DNA of 64,000 bases from Selenomonadales bacterium 4137-cl. Its GTDB lineage: Bacteria > Bacillota > Negativicutes > Sporomusales > UBA7701. How positions within the stretch are numbered: the first letter of the stretch is position 1; every line of letters starts with the position of its first letter. Below the pieces are notes generated by a model. That model did not search any database and was not told the origin of the DNA. It saw nothing but the letters and a program-made list of their open reading frames with translations. Made by a program: the position numbers and the translations under genes. This document shows, piece by piece, positions 44,874-53,529 of this stretch. The DNA lies in contig JAUOZS010000001.1 of assembly GCA_032334055.1 (NCBI GenBank), positions 2,268,501 through 2,332,500 on the forward strand. Reading direction: 5' to 3'.

Positions 44874-45881
44874 CTATTTCGTGTTCATGATGGCATCGAT
44901 CTTGTCTTTGCCGAACTGCTTGGAGAACTCGTCGAACGCGGGCTTCATGGCCTTTTGCCACGCCGCTTTGTCAACATCGCGGATAACAGTGAGACCCTTG
45001 CCTTCCATTTCCTTCAGCTTGGCCGCCTCGGCGTCGCGGTTGATCTTGCGCTGGAACTGGGCGACTTCCATGGCGGTCTTGCGGAACAATTCCTGGTCAG
45101 CCTTCGGCATCTTATCCCAGGTCTTCTTGCTCACGATGAACGGAGCCGGCGAATAAACATGCTGGGTCAGCGAGAAGTACTTCTGAACCTCCCAGAACTT
45201 CGACGCGTAGAACACGGCCACCGGATTCTCCTGACCGTCGATGACCTTCTGCTGCAGGGCGGGGTACACCTCGCCCCACGCCATCGGCGTCGGGTTCAGG
45301 CCGGCGGTCTTCCAGGCCAGCAGATGAACCTTGTTCTCCATAACGCGGATCTTGAGACCCTTGGCATCCTCCGGCGTCTTCACGGCCACCTTGGAGTTGG
45401 TCAGGTGGCGGAAACCGTTTTCCCAGAACGCCAGGCCGATCAGGTTGGCCTTTTCCAGATCCTTGAGCAGATTCTGGCCGATCGGGCCGTCAAGCACCTT
45501 GTCGACATGAGCGAAGTCCCGGAACAGGAAGGGGATATCGAGAATATTCATCGACGGGCTGAAGTTGCCCACCGGCCCGGTAGAGCCGACATAAATATCG
45601 ATGGTACCCTGCTGCAGGCCCTCAAGCATCTCCCGCTCGCCCTTGCCCAGCTGGCCGTCGGGATAAAGGGTAATCTGGATGCGACCTTTGGACCGTTCTT
45701 TGATCAGGTCGGCGAATTTCTGGGCGCCAACCATGTAAGGATGATCCTTGGTCTGAGTCGAGGTCAGCTTCAAAGTGGCCTTGTACTCGCCGCCTTTGTC
45801 GGCGGATTTGCTGCCGCCGCCGCAGCCAGCGGCCACGATAACGAACACGAGCAGCACCAGAATGGCAACCAGTTTCTTCAC
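44874..45881 (-). CDS. dctP: TRAP transporter substrate-binding protein (DctP type)
   Basis: 335 residues from the GTG at 45881, seven bases behind AGAAGGAG. A lipoprotein signal is visible (KKLVAILVLLVFVIVAAGCGGG, lipobox ending in Cys), so it is tethered outside the membrane. The mature part carries typical DctP features (DHPYMVGAQKFADLIKERSKGRIQITLYPDGQLGKGEREMLEGLQQGTIDIYVG; GLKIRVMENKV; PMAWGEVYPALQQKVIDGQENP). The conserved Arg in KIRV suggests a carboxylate ligand. Upstream lies an MFS carrier gene, possibly for a related compound. Confidence 0.95.
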   Translation of the reverse strand: MKKLVAILVLLVFVIVAAGCGGGSKSADKGGEYKATLKLTSTQTKDHPYMVGAQKFADLIKERSKGRIQITLYPDGQLGKGEREMLEGLQQGTIDIYVGSTGPVGNFSPSMNILDIPFLFRDFAHVDKVLDGPIGQNLLKDLEKANLIGLAFWENGFRHLTNSKVAVKTPEDAKGLKIRVMENKVHLLAWKTAGLNPTPMAWGEVYPALQQKVIDGQENPVAVFYASKFWEVQKYFSLTQHVYSPAPFIVSKKTWDKMPKADQELFRKTAMEVAQFQRKINRDAEAAKLKEMEGKGLTVIRDVDKAAWQKAMKPAFDEFSKQFGKDKIDAIMNTK

Positions 45882-46016
45882 AGGGTTCACTCCTTCTAAA
45901 TAATAATGTGGCAAAAACCTGCTGCGCCGATGCAAACAAAAAAACCTTCCCTTCCCTCCCTTTTTTGCCGGCGGGCACGGGCGCGCATCATGCCCGCCAG
46001 GCTTGTGAAACCATGA

Positions 46017-46031
46017 ACAATTCTGAATTGT
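46017..46031. promoter_or_regulatory. Inverted repeat upstream of dctP, possible operator
   Basis: ACAATTCTGAATTGT: perfect 7-bp arms around one base, about 135 bases upstream of the dctP start. No regulator gene is adjacent, so the binding protein is unknown. Confidence 0.45.
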
Positions 46032-46109
46032 CTCTCTGTCTAGTTGGTTTCAACATTATGGCGAAAATTCCTGCGCATCCAGACAAATTCAATCAAAGCG
46101 GAAAGCGAA

Positions 46110-46139
46110 CCGGGATAAGGACCGCGGCCCTTATCCCGG
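46110..46139. terminator. Hairpin after the MFS carrier gene
   Basis: CCGGGATAAGG / CCTTATCCCGG arms with an 8-nt loop in the gap between the MFS gene and dctP; T-run is weak on both sides. Confidence 0.6.
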
Positions 46140-46174
46140 CTATTTTGCCTCGATTGCGCGAAATCAACCCCGCA

Positions 46175-47470
46175 TCAGTACTTTTGCATCGAGAGAATCG
46201 CCATGCAGACGAAGCCCAATGCGCCGCACCCGACAAGGAACATCAGGCCGCCGACGTAGCCGCCGGTCATGGCGATGAAATAACCGATGAGTATCGGCGA
46301 GAAAGCCGACCCGCCGTTTGCCAGGCCGTTCATCATGCCGGCGCCGGCGCCAATCGCCTTGCCGGGCACGATCTTCTGCAGCAGCGACCACGACGACGGC
46401 AGCGCGATCGCGATCGCGCCGATACCGAACGAGATCAGCAGCGCGGCATAGAGATTGTTGGTGGCATGAGCGCCGAAGTATATGCCGGCCGCCGCCAGCA
46501 GGTGGGATACGGCCACGAACGGCGCCCTGCGCCCGAGCTTATCGGAAATATGGCCGAAATACAGGATGCTGACCGTGCCGAGGAAGTACGGCAGCGAAGC
46601 CAGCGCCCCCATCTCCGCCCAGGAAAAGCCGCGGGCCGCCTTAAGGTATGACGGCAGCCAGGCCATAGTGCCCCACCAGATGGACGCGATGCAGAAATAG
46701 TTTACGGTCAGCAGCCAGAAACGGTAGTTGCCGCAGAAGGACGCCAGCCGCTCAGAGAGGCTCTCCGTCTTCATGGAAGCCTCAGCTTCGGCTTCCTGCT
46801 TGAGCGCCGATTCGATATGCTCCAGTTCGGCCTTGTTAACGCCCTTGTGCTGCCGCGGATGGTCGGTGGTGAAGAACCAGATCAGAATAAGGGGAATAAC
46901 ACCGAGGACCGCAAGCACGAAGAAGCTGGGCCGCCAACCCCAGGAGCCGACTATCCAGGTGAAAAACGGCATCGCGAGCATCGGGCCGGACATCAGACCG
47001 ATAAGCCAGACAGCGTTGGCCTTGCCGCGTTCCTGAGGCGGGAACCAGTTCTTGACGAACGAACTCTGCATCGGCCAGTGCATACCTTCACCGACGCCGA
47101 GAATAACGCGGGCAACCAGCATGGTCCCGAAGGTTGTGGCGAAGCCGCCGATCATTACAGAAAGAGTCCACAGGAAAATAGAGAGGGACATTGCAACCCT
47201 GGGGCCCCAAATATCGCCAAGCGGGCTGAGAGCTACGTTCGCCACCCCGTAGGCGATCAGGAAATAAGTCATCAGTTTGCCCATCTCAATCGGCTTGCCG
47301 GCGATACCCATATCGGTGAGAAATGTCTTATCGGCCAACAACACCGATACGTTGACCCGGTCCAAATAGGCAATGAGCAGGGTGAGCAGCAAAATGCCGA
47401 CGAGAATTGCCCTTTGGCGGGTCGGTTTCATCGTTGCGGTTGCCTGAGGAACAACCTTCTCGGTTTCCAA
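46175..47470 (-). CDS. MFS transporter of the anion:cation symporter type
   Basis: 431 residues from a TTG behind GGGAGG. Twelve membrane helices are expected, and the ACS-type motif ILLLTLLIAYLDRVNVSVLL opens helix 1 (the YxDRxN pattern is typical). GVGEGMHWPMQSSFVKNWFPPQERGKANAVW and GHISDKLGRRAPFVAVS are further family motifs. ACS carriers take up sugar acids, phthalates or similar organic anions. Its position upstream of a TRAP system suggests overlapping substrates. Confidence 0.92.
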   Translation of the reverse strand: METEKVVPQATATMKPTRQRAILVGILLLTLLIAYLDRVNVSVLLADKTFLTDMGIAGKPIEMGKLMTYFLIAYGVANVALSPLGDIWGPRVAMSLSIFLWTLSVMIGGFATTFGTMLVARVILGVGEGMHWPMQSSFVKNWFPPQERGKANAVWLIGLMSGPMLAMPFFTWIVGSWGWRPSFFVLAVLGVIPLILIWFFTTDHPRQHKGVNKAELEHIESALKQEAEAEASMKTESLSERLASFCGNYRFWLLTVNYFCIASIWWGTMAWLPSYLKAARGFSWAEMGALASLPYFLGTVSILYFGHISDKLGRRAPFVAVSHLLAAAGIYFGAHATNNLYAALLISFGIGAIAIALPSSWSLLQKIVPGKAIGAGAGMMNGLANGGSAFSPILIGYFIAMTGGYVGGLMFLVGCGALGFVCMAILSMQKY

Positions 47471-47670
47471 TGGAAAAACCTCCCTTTGAACATAAGATTA
47501 AGTGCGGTAATAGTCTAATTTTACTCGTGTCCTCGGTATTGGTCAAGCGATTGTGAGAAAATTTGGAAAGTAAATTTTGTTAATTATTATCTCCCTCACC
47601 GACACATATTTGCACCGCTGATGGCCACAGCGGGTAAGACTTATGACCTAATTTTCAGAAAACACTTTAT

Positions 47671-47731
47671 TTGCATCAGAGACAGAAATTGTCTATAATA
47701 TGGGTATACCCTCCCCCCTCGGGGGCGAGTA
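47671..47731 (+). promoter_or_regulatory. Promoter and probable autoregulatory operator of the CsoR-family gene
   Basis: TTGCAT (47671-47676) and TATAAT (47694-47699) are 17 bp apart. Immediately downstream, TACCCTCCCCC and GGGGGCGAGTA (47707-47731) form an imperfect inverted repeat with C/G tracts flanked by TA. This is the style of CsoR/RcnR-family operators. Confidence 0.7.
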
Positions 47732-47749
47732 CTGAAAAGAGGTGTAGCA

Positions 47750-48022
47750 ATGGTTCATCAGTCGGTGCGCCTTGATGTTCTCAACCGCCTGCGCAACGTC
47801 AAAGGCCACATAGCCGGCATAGAGCGGATGGTGGAAGATTCGCAGGAGTGCAGCAACATCCTTGTGCAGTTGGCGGCTGTCAGGGCGTCGGTCGAAAAAA
47901 TCGGCATTTTCATACTTGAGCAGAATACTCTGGAATGCCTGCTAAGCGGCGTGGATACTAAGCCGGAGGACAAGGAACGGGTCGAGCAGGTTGTGCGGCA
48001 GATGCTGGCTTTCCTTAAGTAA
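47750..48022 (+). CDS. CsoR/FrmR-family transcriptional repressor, probably not copper-sensing
   Basis: 90 residues, all-helical DUF156 protein with the DNA-binding N-terminus (RLDVLNRLRNVKGHIAGIERMV). Ligand positions can be read by spacing from CsoR (Cys, then +25 His, then +4 Cys): Cys34, Asn59 and Cys63. The metal-binding His is therefore Asn while both Cys remain, a pattern like the persulfide sensor CstR rather than the Cu(I) sensor CsoR. It likely represses its own promoter through the adjacent operator. No rhodanese, sulfurtransferase or copper pump gene follows; the next genes are convergent. Confidence 0.9.
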   Translation: MVHQSVRLDVLNRLRNVKGHIAGIERMVEDSQECSNILVQLAAVRASVEKIGIFILEQNTLECLLSGVDTKPEDKERVEQVVRQMLAFLK

Positions 48023-48139
48023 GTTCCGAGGGAGCTTTGGGGAGCTTCGGGGAGCTATTGCCGCTTTTGGGGGCTTTATGCGGGGTTTTTGGGGCGTTGT
48101 TCAGGGGGGTTGGAGGGAACGGCCGTTCCCTGACATTCG

Positions 48140-48199
48140 CTGGCATTTGCCCTGGCATTTGCCCTGGCATTTTCGCTGTCATTTGTACTGGCAATACAC
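48140..48199 (+). repeat. Degenerate 12-bp tandem repeat, five units
   Basis: Units CTGGCATTTGCC, CTGGCATTTGCC, CTGGCATTTTCG, CTGTCATTTGTA, CTGGCAATACAC run head to tail in the gap after the CsoR-family gene. The preceding 48030-48120 stretch is strongly G-rich on the plus strand. No gene is supported here. Confidence 0.8.
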
Positions 48200-48226
48200 T
48201 GTCGTTGCGTATGGCGGCAGCCTGAC

Positions 48227-48261
48227 AAAAAAACGGATGGGGTTAACCCGTCCGTTTTTTT
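48227..48261. terminator. Bidirectional terminator
   Basis: AAAAAAACGGATGGG / CCCGTCCGTTTTTTT arms with one G-T pair; A-run and T-run serve both directions, abutting the ccdA stop. Confidence 0.88.
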
Positions 48262-48956
48262 CATTTCCAGGGCCATAGGCCGTAAATTATGCCGATGCCT
48301 TTTTGCACCAAGTCGAAGTAGAGCAGCGCGCCGGTGAGCACCAGGAAGGCGCCGGCGGCCTTCTGGACGGCGGGCAGCCAGTGATAACGCGCCCGGATAC
48401 GGGCAGAATAGCGTTTGTAGAGGAGGGTGAACAGCAGGAAGGGCAGGGCGAAGCCGGCGGCGTAGGCGGCAAGGAGCAGGACGCCGCGGGCGAAGGTGGC
48501 GCCGATGCCGGCGTAGACGAGGATGGCGGCCAGAATGGGGCCGACGCAGGGCGTCCAGCCGGCGGTGAGGGCGAGGCCGAGGAGGAAGGCGCCCAGCGGG
48601 CCTACGAGCCGCCCGCCGGGAGTGAGGCGCAGGTCGCGGTGCAAGCCGGGCAGGCGCAGGAGGCCGGCGAGCTGGAGGCCCATGAGGCCGATGAAGACGG
48701 CGCCGGCCTTGCGGACGGTATCCTGGTGCTCGAGGAACAACTGGCCGAGGAGCGAGGCGGTAGCGCCCATGAGAATGAAGACGACGGTGAAGCCGGCGAA
48801 AAAGCAGGCGGTGTTGACGACGAACCGCCGCCCGCCCGCGCCGTCGCCGGTCAGGACGGCGAGGTAGGCCGGGACGATGGGCAGGACGCAGGGGGACAGG
48901 AAGGAGACCGCCCCGGCGGCGAAGGCGGCCAGCAAGGAGATGCCGTTGCCGTCCAT
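48261..48956 (-). CDS. ccdA: CcdA-type cytochrome c biogenesis/thiol-electron transfer membrane protein
   Basis: 231 residues, six membrane helices. The two functional Cys motifs are present: SFLSPCVLPIVPAYLAVLTG near the N-terminus and AGWTPCVGPILAAILVYAG near residue 135. CcdA carries reducing power across the membrane to extracytoplasmic thioredoxin-like proteins. Such a protein (TlpA-like lipoprotein) is encoded 9 bases upstream, giving a complete two-gene thiol-reduction unit. Confidence 0.95.
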   Translation of the reverse strand: MDGNGISLLAAFAAGAVSFLSPCVLPIVPAYLAVLTGDGAGGRRFVVNTACFFAGFTVVFILMGATASLLGQLFLEHQDTVRKAGAVFIGLMGLQLAGLLRLPGLHRDLRLTPGGRLVGPLGAFLLGLALTAGWTPCVGPILAAILVYAGIGATFARGVLLLAAYAAGFALPFLLFTLLYKRYSARIRARYHWLPAVQKAAGAFLVLTGALLYFDLVQKGIGIIYGLWPWK

Positions 48957-48965
48957 AATACGCTC

Positions 48966-49496
48966 CTACAGGCCCTGGACGACGCCCGCCAGCTCGGCGG
49001 CGGTCACGGGGCCGGATTTACGGTACCTGATGATGCCGTCCCGGTCGACAACGACGGTGGTGGGGATGGACCGGATGCGGTAGGCGCGGGCGGCGTCGCC
49101 GCCGGCGTCGAGGAGGCCGGGCAGGGAAAGGCCGCGCTCGCCGAGGAAGGCGGCCACCTTGGAGGCGGGCTCCTCAAGGTTTACGGCGTAGAAGGCGACG
49201 GCGGGGTTGGCGGCGGCGAATTTATCCAGCTCGGGCATCTCCGCGCGGCAGGGCGGGCACCAGGTGGCCCAGAAATTAAGAACGGTGACCTTGCCGGGTA
49301 CGGGCGCGGCGACCTGGGCGCCGTCGAGGCTGCCGAGGGTGAAGCGCGGCGCGGCTTTGCCGGCCGTCACGCCGGGTTCGGGCGTGGAAACCGAGGCGGG
49401 AGGCTTGGGCGCGGGGACCGGGGCCGGGGCCGGGGCGCATCCGGCGGCGACGGCGGCTGCCAGCAGCGGGATCAAGACGGTCAGGATTTTTTTCAC
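48966..49496 (-). CDS. TlpA/ResA-type thioredoxin-fold lipoprotein
   Basis: 176 residues. The signal has a lipobox (LLAAAVAAGCAPAPAP), followed by an Ala/Pro linker and a thioredoxin fold with the active site NFWATWCPPCRAEMPELDKF. The cis-Pro strand follows later (RSIPTTVVVDRDGIIRYRKSG). It would reduce disulfides outside the membrane using electrons from the neighbouring CcdA protein. It is transcribed first in the pair. Confidence 0.93.
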   Translation of the reverse strand: MKKILTVLIPLLAAAVAAGCAPAPAPVPAPKPPASVSTPEPGVTAGKAAPRFTLGSLDGAQVAAPVPGKVTVLNFWATWCPPCRAEMPELDKFAAANPAVAFYAVNLEEPASKVAAFLGERGLSLPGLLDAGGDAARAYRIRSIPTTVVVDRDGIIRYRKSGPVTAAELAGVVQGL

Positions 49497-49652
49497 GTTT
49501 TCCTCCGGGGTAGTTTTGATAATACCTATTCGCCGGGCCGGGAGCCCATACCTCCGCTTTCGCGGGCTGCCATTTCCATCCGGCGGCGAGTTTTGCTATA
49601 ATAAATTGTAATCCGGCAATCACCGTTAGCCGTTCAAAGCAGGAGGACAACC

Positions 49653-50441
49653 ATGCATCAGTATCTTTTCTTCATCGGCGACTTCCCTATCCGCGCCTAC
49701 GGGCTGATCCTCAGTCTGGCGATCATCCTGGCGGTGGGCACGGCTTATTTCCTGGCCAGGCAGGACGGCCGCTGGCAGCACCACGTCCTCGACATGGGCG
49801 TGTACTGCGGCCTGGCGGGCATAATCGGCGCCCGCCTGTGGGACGTGTTTTTCTTCGACTGGGCGTATTACCAGGACCATCTGCTGGAGATACCGTTCGT
49901 CTGGCAGGGCGGGATGGCCATCCAGGGCGGGGTAATCGCCGGAGCGCTGGTGGGCTACATATACACCAAGATCCACAAGATCGACACGTGGGCGTTCGCC
50001 GACATCGTGGCCGCGCCGGCGATCATCATGGGTCAGGCGATCGGCCGGGCCGCCAACCTGATGAACGGCGACGCGTTCGGCAACCCGACCGGCGGCTCGT
50101 TCGGCCTCCTCTACCCTTCCACGACGCTGGCGCACGCCACCTACGGCGACAAGCCGCTGTGGCCGGCCGAGGTGTGGGAGGGGCAGATCGACGTGGTCAT
50201 TTTCTGCCTGCTGCTGCTGTTCCGCTGCACCGACCACCGCAAGGGCCAGGTGTTCATCCTCTACGCGGTGCTCTACTCGGCGGCCCGCTTCCTGCTCGAA
50301 TTCCTGCGGGGCGACTACGGCGCGCTGCTGTGGGGCCTGAAATCGGCCCAGCTCACCAGCCTGGCGGCGATCGTCGTCGGCCTGGCGCTGTTCGCGTGGG
50401 TGGGCGTGAAGGGCGAGAAGATCAGCGTGCGGAAAAAGTAA
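49653..50441 (+). CDS. lgt: Prolipoprotein diacylglyceryl transferase
   Basis: 262 residues, about seven membrane helices. The family signature appears as IMGQAIGRAANLMNGDAFGNP, with the conserved Arg and Asn of Lgt, and the N-terminus FFIGDFPIRAYGLILSLAIILAVGTAYF is typical. It transfers diacylglycerol to the lipobox Cys of pre-lipoproteins, such as the TlpA-like and DctP proteins encoded nearby. It leads a plus-strand unit with an acetyltransferase and a nitrilase. Confidence 0.96.
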   Translation: MHQYLFFIGDFPIRAYGLILSLAIILAVGTAYFLARQDGRWQHHVLDMGVYCGLAGIIGARLWDVFFFDWAYYQDHLLEIPFVWQGGMAIQGGVIAGALVGYIYTKIHKIDTWAFADIVAAPAIIMGQAIGRAANLMNGDAFGNPTGGSFGLLYPSTTLAHATYGDKPLWPAEVWEGQIDVVIFCLLLLFRCTDHRKGQVFILYAVLYSAARFLLEFLRGDYGALLWGLKSAQLTSLAAIVVGLALFAWVGVKGEKISVRKK

Positions 50442-50483
50442 GGTGAAGCGACGAAACCGCCAACAGCAACGAGGAGGGATGAC

Positions 50484-51104
50484 GTGAGCGGCAAGGATAT
50501 CGAGTTCGTCCGCCTGGCGGGCGAAAAGGTGCACTCCCATCTGCCCGAGGTGGCCAGGCTGCGTATCGCCGTTTTCCGCGAGTGGCCCTATCTGTACGAC
50601 GGCGATTTCGAGTATGAGAACAATTATCTGCGGACATACGCCGCCTCCCCAGGCAGCATCATCGTGGCCGCCGTGGACGCCAACACCGGCGAGGTGGTCG
50701 GCGCGGCCACCGGCGTGCCGATGAGCGACGCCGACGAGGCGGTCCGCGGCGTCTTTACGGCGGCGGGCTACGACCCGCGGGAATGGTTTTACCACGGCGA
50801 ATCGGTGCTGCTGCCCGCTTATCGCGGCCGCGGCATCGGGGTGCGCTTCTTCCGCGAGCGCGAGGCCCAGGCCCGCGCGCTCGGCTGCCGCCACGCCGCC
50901 TTCTGCGGCGTAATCCGGTCCGCGGACGACCCCCGACGCCCGCCCGGCTACGTGCCGCTGGACGATTTCTGGCGGCGGCGGGGCTATACGCCGATGCCCG
51001 GCATGGAGTGCGCCTTTAGCTGGAAGGAGCTCGGCGCGACGGAGGAAAAAGCCTTCCCGCTGGCGTTCTGGCGCAAGGAGCTGGGCGATGCCGAGCCGGT
51101 TTAA
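50484..51104 (+). CDS. GNAT family N-acetyltransferase
   Basis: 206 residues behind GAGGAGG. GNAT landmarks: IIVAAVDANTGEVVGAATG (strand before the substrate loop), the acetyl-CoA loop in VLLPAYRGRGIGVRFFREREAQARALG, and a C-terminal FWRRRGYTPMPGMECAF. Substrate unknown. The end overlaps the start of the nitrilase gene by 17 bases, so the two products are probably made together. Confidence 0.88.
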   Translation: MSGKDIEFVRLAGEKVHSHLPEVARLRIAVFREWPYLYDGDFEYENNYLRTYAASPGSIIVAAVDANTGEVVGAATGVPMSDADEAVRGVFTAAGYDPREWFYHGESVLLPAYRGRGIGVRFFREREAQARALGCRHAAFCGVIRSADDPRRPPGYVPLDDFWRRRGYTPMPGMECAFSWKELGATEEKAFPLAFWRKELGDAEPV

Positions 51105-51945
51105 GGCCGCGGCGGCCCAATACCCGATAACGGCATACCGTTCGTGGCGCGAGTACGCCGAAGCGCTCGAAGGCTGGGTGGCGGCGGGGGCGCAGGCGGG
51201 GGCCAGGCTGCTGGTCTTCCCCGAATACGCCGCCATGGAGCTGATTTCGCTCGTCCCCGGCCACCGCAACCTGACGCTCGCGGACCAGCTCGCCGCCATG
51301 CAGGATTTCGCGGCGCCCTATCTTGACCTCCACTGCTCCCTGGCCCGGACCTACGGGGTCCATATCCTGGCCGGCAGTTTCCCGGTGAAGCGGGACGGCC
51401 TGTTCCGCAACGCCGCCGCCTTCATCTCCCCCGACGGCCCGCCGGCGATACGGGAAAAACGGATCATGACCCGGTTCGAGCGGGAGGAATGGGGAATATC
51501 GCCGGGCGAGGACGCGCCGCCGGTCGAATGCGAACTCGGCCGCATCGGCGTCGCCATCTGCTATGACAGCGAATTCCCCCTGCTGGTACGCCGGCAGGCC
51601 GAAGCGGGAGCTCAGGTCATCCTCGCGCCGAGCTGCACCGACACCCTGGCCGGCTACTGGCGGGTGCGGATCGCCTGCCAGGCCCGCGCCCTGGAAAACC
51701 AGTGCATCGTCGTCCAGGCGCCCACCGTCGGCCGGGCCGACTGGTGCCCCGCCGTGGACGAAAACATCGGCGCCGCCGGCTTCTTCGCCCCCCCGGACAG
51801 CGGGTTCCCCGACAACGGCGTCCTCGCGCTCGGCGAACTCAACAAACCCGGCTGGATATACGCCGACATCGACCCCGCCGCCATCGCCGCCGTCCGCACC
51901 GAAGGCAAAGTCCTCAACCACAAGCACTGGCCGGAACAATTCTGA
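51088..51945 (+). CDS. Carbon-nitrogen hydrolase (nitrilase superfamily)
   Basis: 285 residues starting at the ATG at 51088, behind AAGGAG and overlapping the acetyltransferase gene. The Glu-Lys-Cys triad is visible: Glu in LLVFPEYAAMEL, Lys in AIREKRIMTRFE, and Cys in GVAICYDSEFPLLVRRQ. A second conserved region is ACQARALENQCIVVQAP. It hydrolyses an amide or nitrile; co-translation with a GNAT enzyme suggests action on an acylated amine, which is inference. Confidence 0.92.
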   Translation: MPSRFKAAAAQYPITAYRSWREYAEALEGWVAAGAQAGARLLVFPEYAAMELISLVPGHRNLTLADQLAAMQDFAAPYLDLHCSLARTYGVHILAGSFPVKRDGLFRNAAAFISPDGPPAIREKRIMTRFEREEWGISPGEDAPPVECELGRIGVAICYDSEFPLLVRRQAEAGAQVILAPSCTDTLAGYWRVRIACQARALENQCIVVQAPTVGRADWCPAVDENIGAAGFFAPPDSGFPDNGVLALGELNKPGWIYADIDPAAIAAVRTEGKVLNHKHWPEQF

Positions 51946-51976
51946 ATACGCCCTGGACGCCGGGGGAATACAACGA

Positions 51977-52008
51977 GGCCGCCAAGATTATTCTTGGCAG
52001 CCTTTTTG
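51977..52008 (+). terminator. Terminator after the nitrilase gene
   Basis: GCCAAG / CTTGGC arms (extended by GGC/GCC with a bulge) followed by TTTTT. Confidence 0.8.
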
Positions 52009-52027
52009 TTCGGCAAGCGTGTGGCAG

Positions 52028-52065
52028 GATTTGCATGGTAGAGGCGATCCATGACGATGCAAATC
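52028..52065. repeat. Inverted repeat at the left edge of the imported block
   Basis: GATTTGCAT and ATGCAAATC, perfect 9-bp arms around 20 bases. The same GATTTGCATGGT.GAGGCGA sequence recurs at about 56718, just beyond the other end of the AT-rich block, so the pair could mark its borders. Confidence 0.5.
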
Positions 52066-52121
52066 TACACTGTTTTGCATCAAAAGAACCGACCTGTGAG
52101 TCTGTTCCCGGAGTCTGTTAG

Positions 52122-53480
52122 GAGTCTGTAAAATAAATTGTGCTTTTGCCCTTTCCCATAGAAAATCCGGTAAAATGGGAAAGAGAGGCAGGGGAAGCAC
52201 ATGCCAAAAGAACCTAAAAAGCAACTGCTCAGTCGGGAACAGATGCGTAGCCTCATCAAGGAAGAGAACCTTAAAACCCCGGAGGACGTCCAGCGCCTGC
52301 TAAAAGACATGTTCGGCGGCGTATTGCAGGAAATGCTCGAAGCGGAAATGGACCAAAACCTTGGCTATGAGAAAAACGGTTCACGGACGCCGGAACAGTC
52401 AAACCGCCGGAACGGCCATAGCCCCAAGACGGTGCGCAGCGAATTCGGCGACGTGGAGCTGGATATCCCCCGTGACCGCGAAGGCGAATTTGACCCCCTT
52501 GTCGTCAAGAAACACCAAAAGAGCGTAACAGGTATCGAAGACCAGGTTATCGCCCTTTACGCCAAAGGCGTAAGTACCCGCGAAATTCAGGACCATCTGC
52601 AAAACTTGTACGGTATCGAGGCTTCGCCGGCCTTGATCTCCAATATCACCAATAAAATCATGCCCTTGATTAAGGAGTGGCAAAACCGGCCGCTGCAATG
52701 CGTCTATGCCGTTGTCTTCCTCGACGCCATTCACTTCAAGGTCAAGCAGGACGGCCAGATCGTCAACAAGGCCGCCTACATGGCAATCGGCATCGACCTG
52801 GACGGCACCAAGGACGTACTTGGCATCTGGATCGGCGAAAACGAGTCAGCTAAATTTTGGCTCAGCGTACTAAACGAACTCAGGAACCGGGGCGTACAAG
52901 ACATCCTTATCACTTCGGTGGACAACCTGACCGGGTTTACAGAAGCCATCGGCGCCGCTTACCCGGAAACACGGGTGCAAAAGTGCATCGTCCACCAGGT
53001 CCGTAACTCTATTCGCTATGTGTCTTACAAAGACGTAAAGCGTATTACCTCAGCCCTCAAGCCCATCTACACGGCGGCAACGGAATCGGCCGGGCAGGAA
53101 GCCTTGAACCAATTCGAAAGCATCTGGGGAGCCAAGTATCCGCTCATCGTAAAGTCTTGGCGGAACAACTGGGCCGAAATCGCCACCTTCTTTCAGTACC
53201 CGCCCGAAATTCGCAAGATCATCTACACAACCAACATGATCGAAAGCTATCACCGGCAGCTCAGGAAGGTCACAAAAGGAAAGAGCATCTTCCCGTCGGA
53301 CGATGCTCTGTTAAAAATGCTCTATCTAGCAACCCAGGATGTTATGCGGAAATGGACGGGCAGAATTCAGAACTGGGGCCAAATTCTTCTGCAACTATCC
53401 ATCTTCTTCCCAGAAAAGGTGCGATCTCATTTGCGTTAACTGGCGGCAAGGGGCTAGAGCACAAAATTATTGACAGACCC
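52122..53480 (+). mobile_element. Complete IS256-type insertion sequence
   Basis: A 1359-bp element. Ends GAGTCTGTAAAATAAATTGT and (reverse complement of the right end) GGGTCTGTCAATAATTTTGT are related inverted repeats. It is flanked by an exact 8-bp target duplication, TCTGTTAG (52114-52121 and 53481-53488), and carries one intact transposase gene. Confidence 0.93.
52201..53439 (+). CDS. IS256 (Mutator) family transposase
   Basis: 412 residues, intact. Family marks: the N-terminal EEMLEAEMDQNLGYEK, RNGHSPKTVRSEFGDVELDIPRDR, the DDE Asp in VYAVVFLDAIHFKV, the second Asp in ILITSVDNLTGF, the CIVHQVRNS motif, and the C-terminal YTTNMIESYHRQLRKVTKGK with the catalytic Glu. It moves the surrounding element by copy-out/paste-in with 8-9 bp duplications, matching what is seen. 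Confidence 0.95.
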   Translation: MPKEPKKQLLSREQMRSLIKEENLKTPEDVQRLLKDMFGGVLQEMLEAEMDQNLGYEKNGSRTPEQSNRRNGHSPKTVRSEFGDVELDIPRDREGEFDPLVVKKHQKSVTGIEDQVIALYAKGVSTREIQDHLQNLYGIEASPALISNITNKIMPLIKEWQNRPLQCVYAVVFLDAIHFKVKQDGQIVNKAAYMAIGIDLDGTKDVLGIWIGENESAKFWLSVLNELRNRGVQDILITSVDNLTGFTEAIGAAYPETRVQKCIVHQVRNSIRYVSYKDVKRITSALKPIYTAATESAGQEALNQFESIWGAKYPLIVKSWRNNWAEIATFFQYPPEIRKIIYTTNMIESYHRQLRKVTKGKSIFPSDDALLKMLYLATQDVMRKWTGRIQNWGQILLQLSIFFPEKVRSHLR

Positions 53481-53529
53481 TCTGTTAGTCACCAAAACCG
53501 TCCCAGTGAGTCACCAACATCACGAAAAA

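Noticed and set aside
48140..48199. Possible CRISPR array
   Set aside because: Units are 12 bp with no spacers and no cas genes are nearby; it is a plain tandem repeat.
48303..49601. 432-codon plus-strand frame opposite ccdA and the TlpA-like gene
   Set aside because: Glu/Gly/Ala-rich low-complexity translation on the wrong strand; the minus-strand genes have clear active-site motifs.
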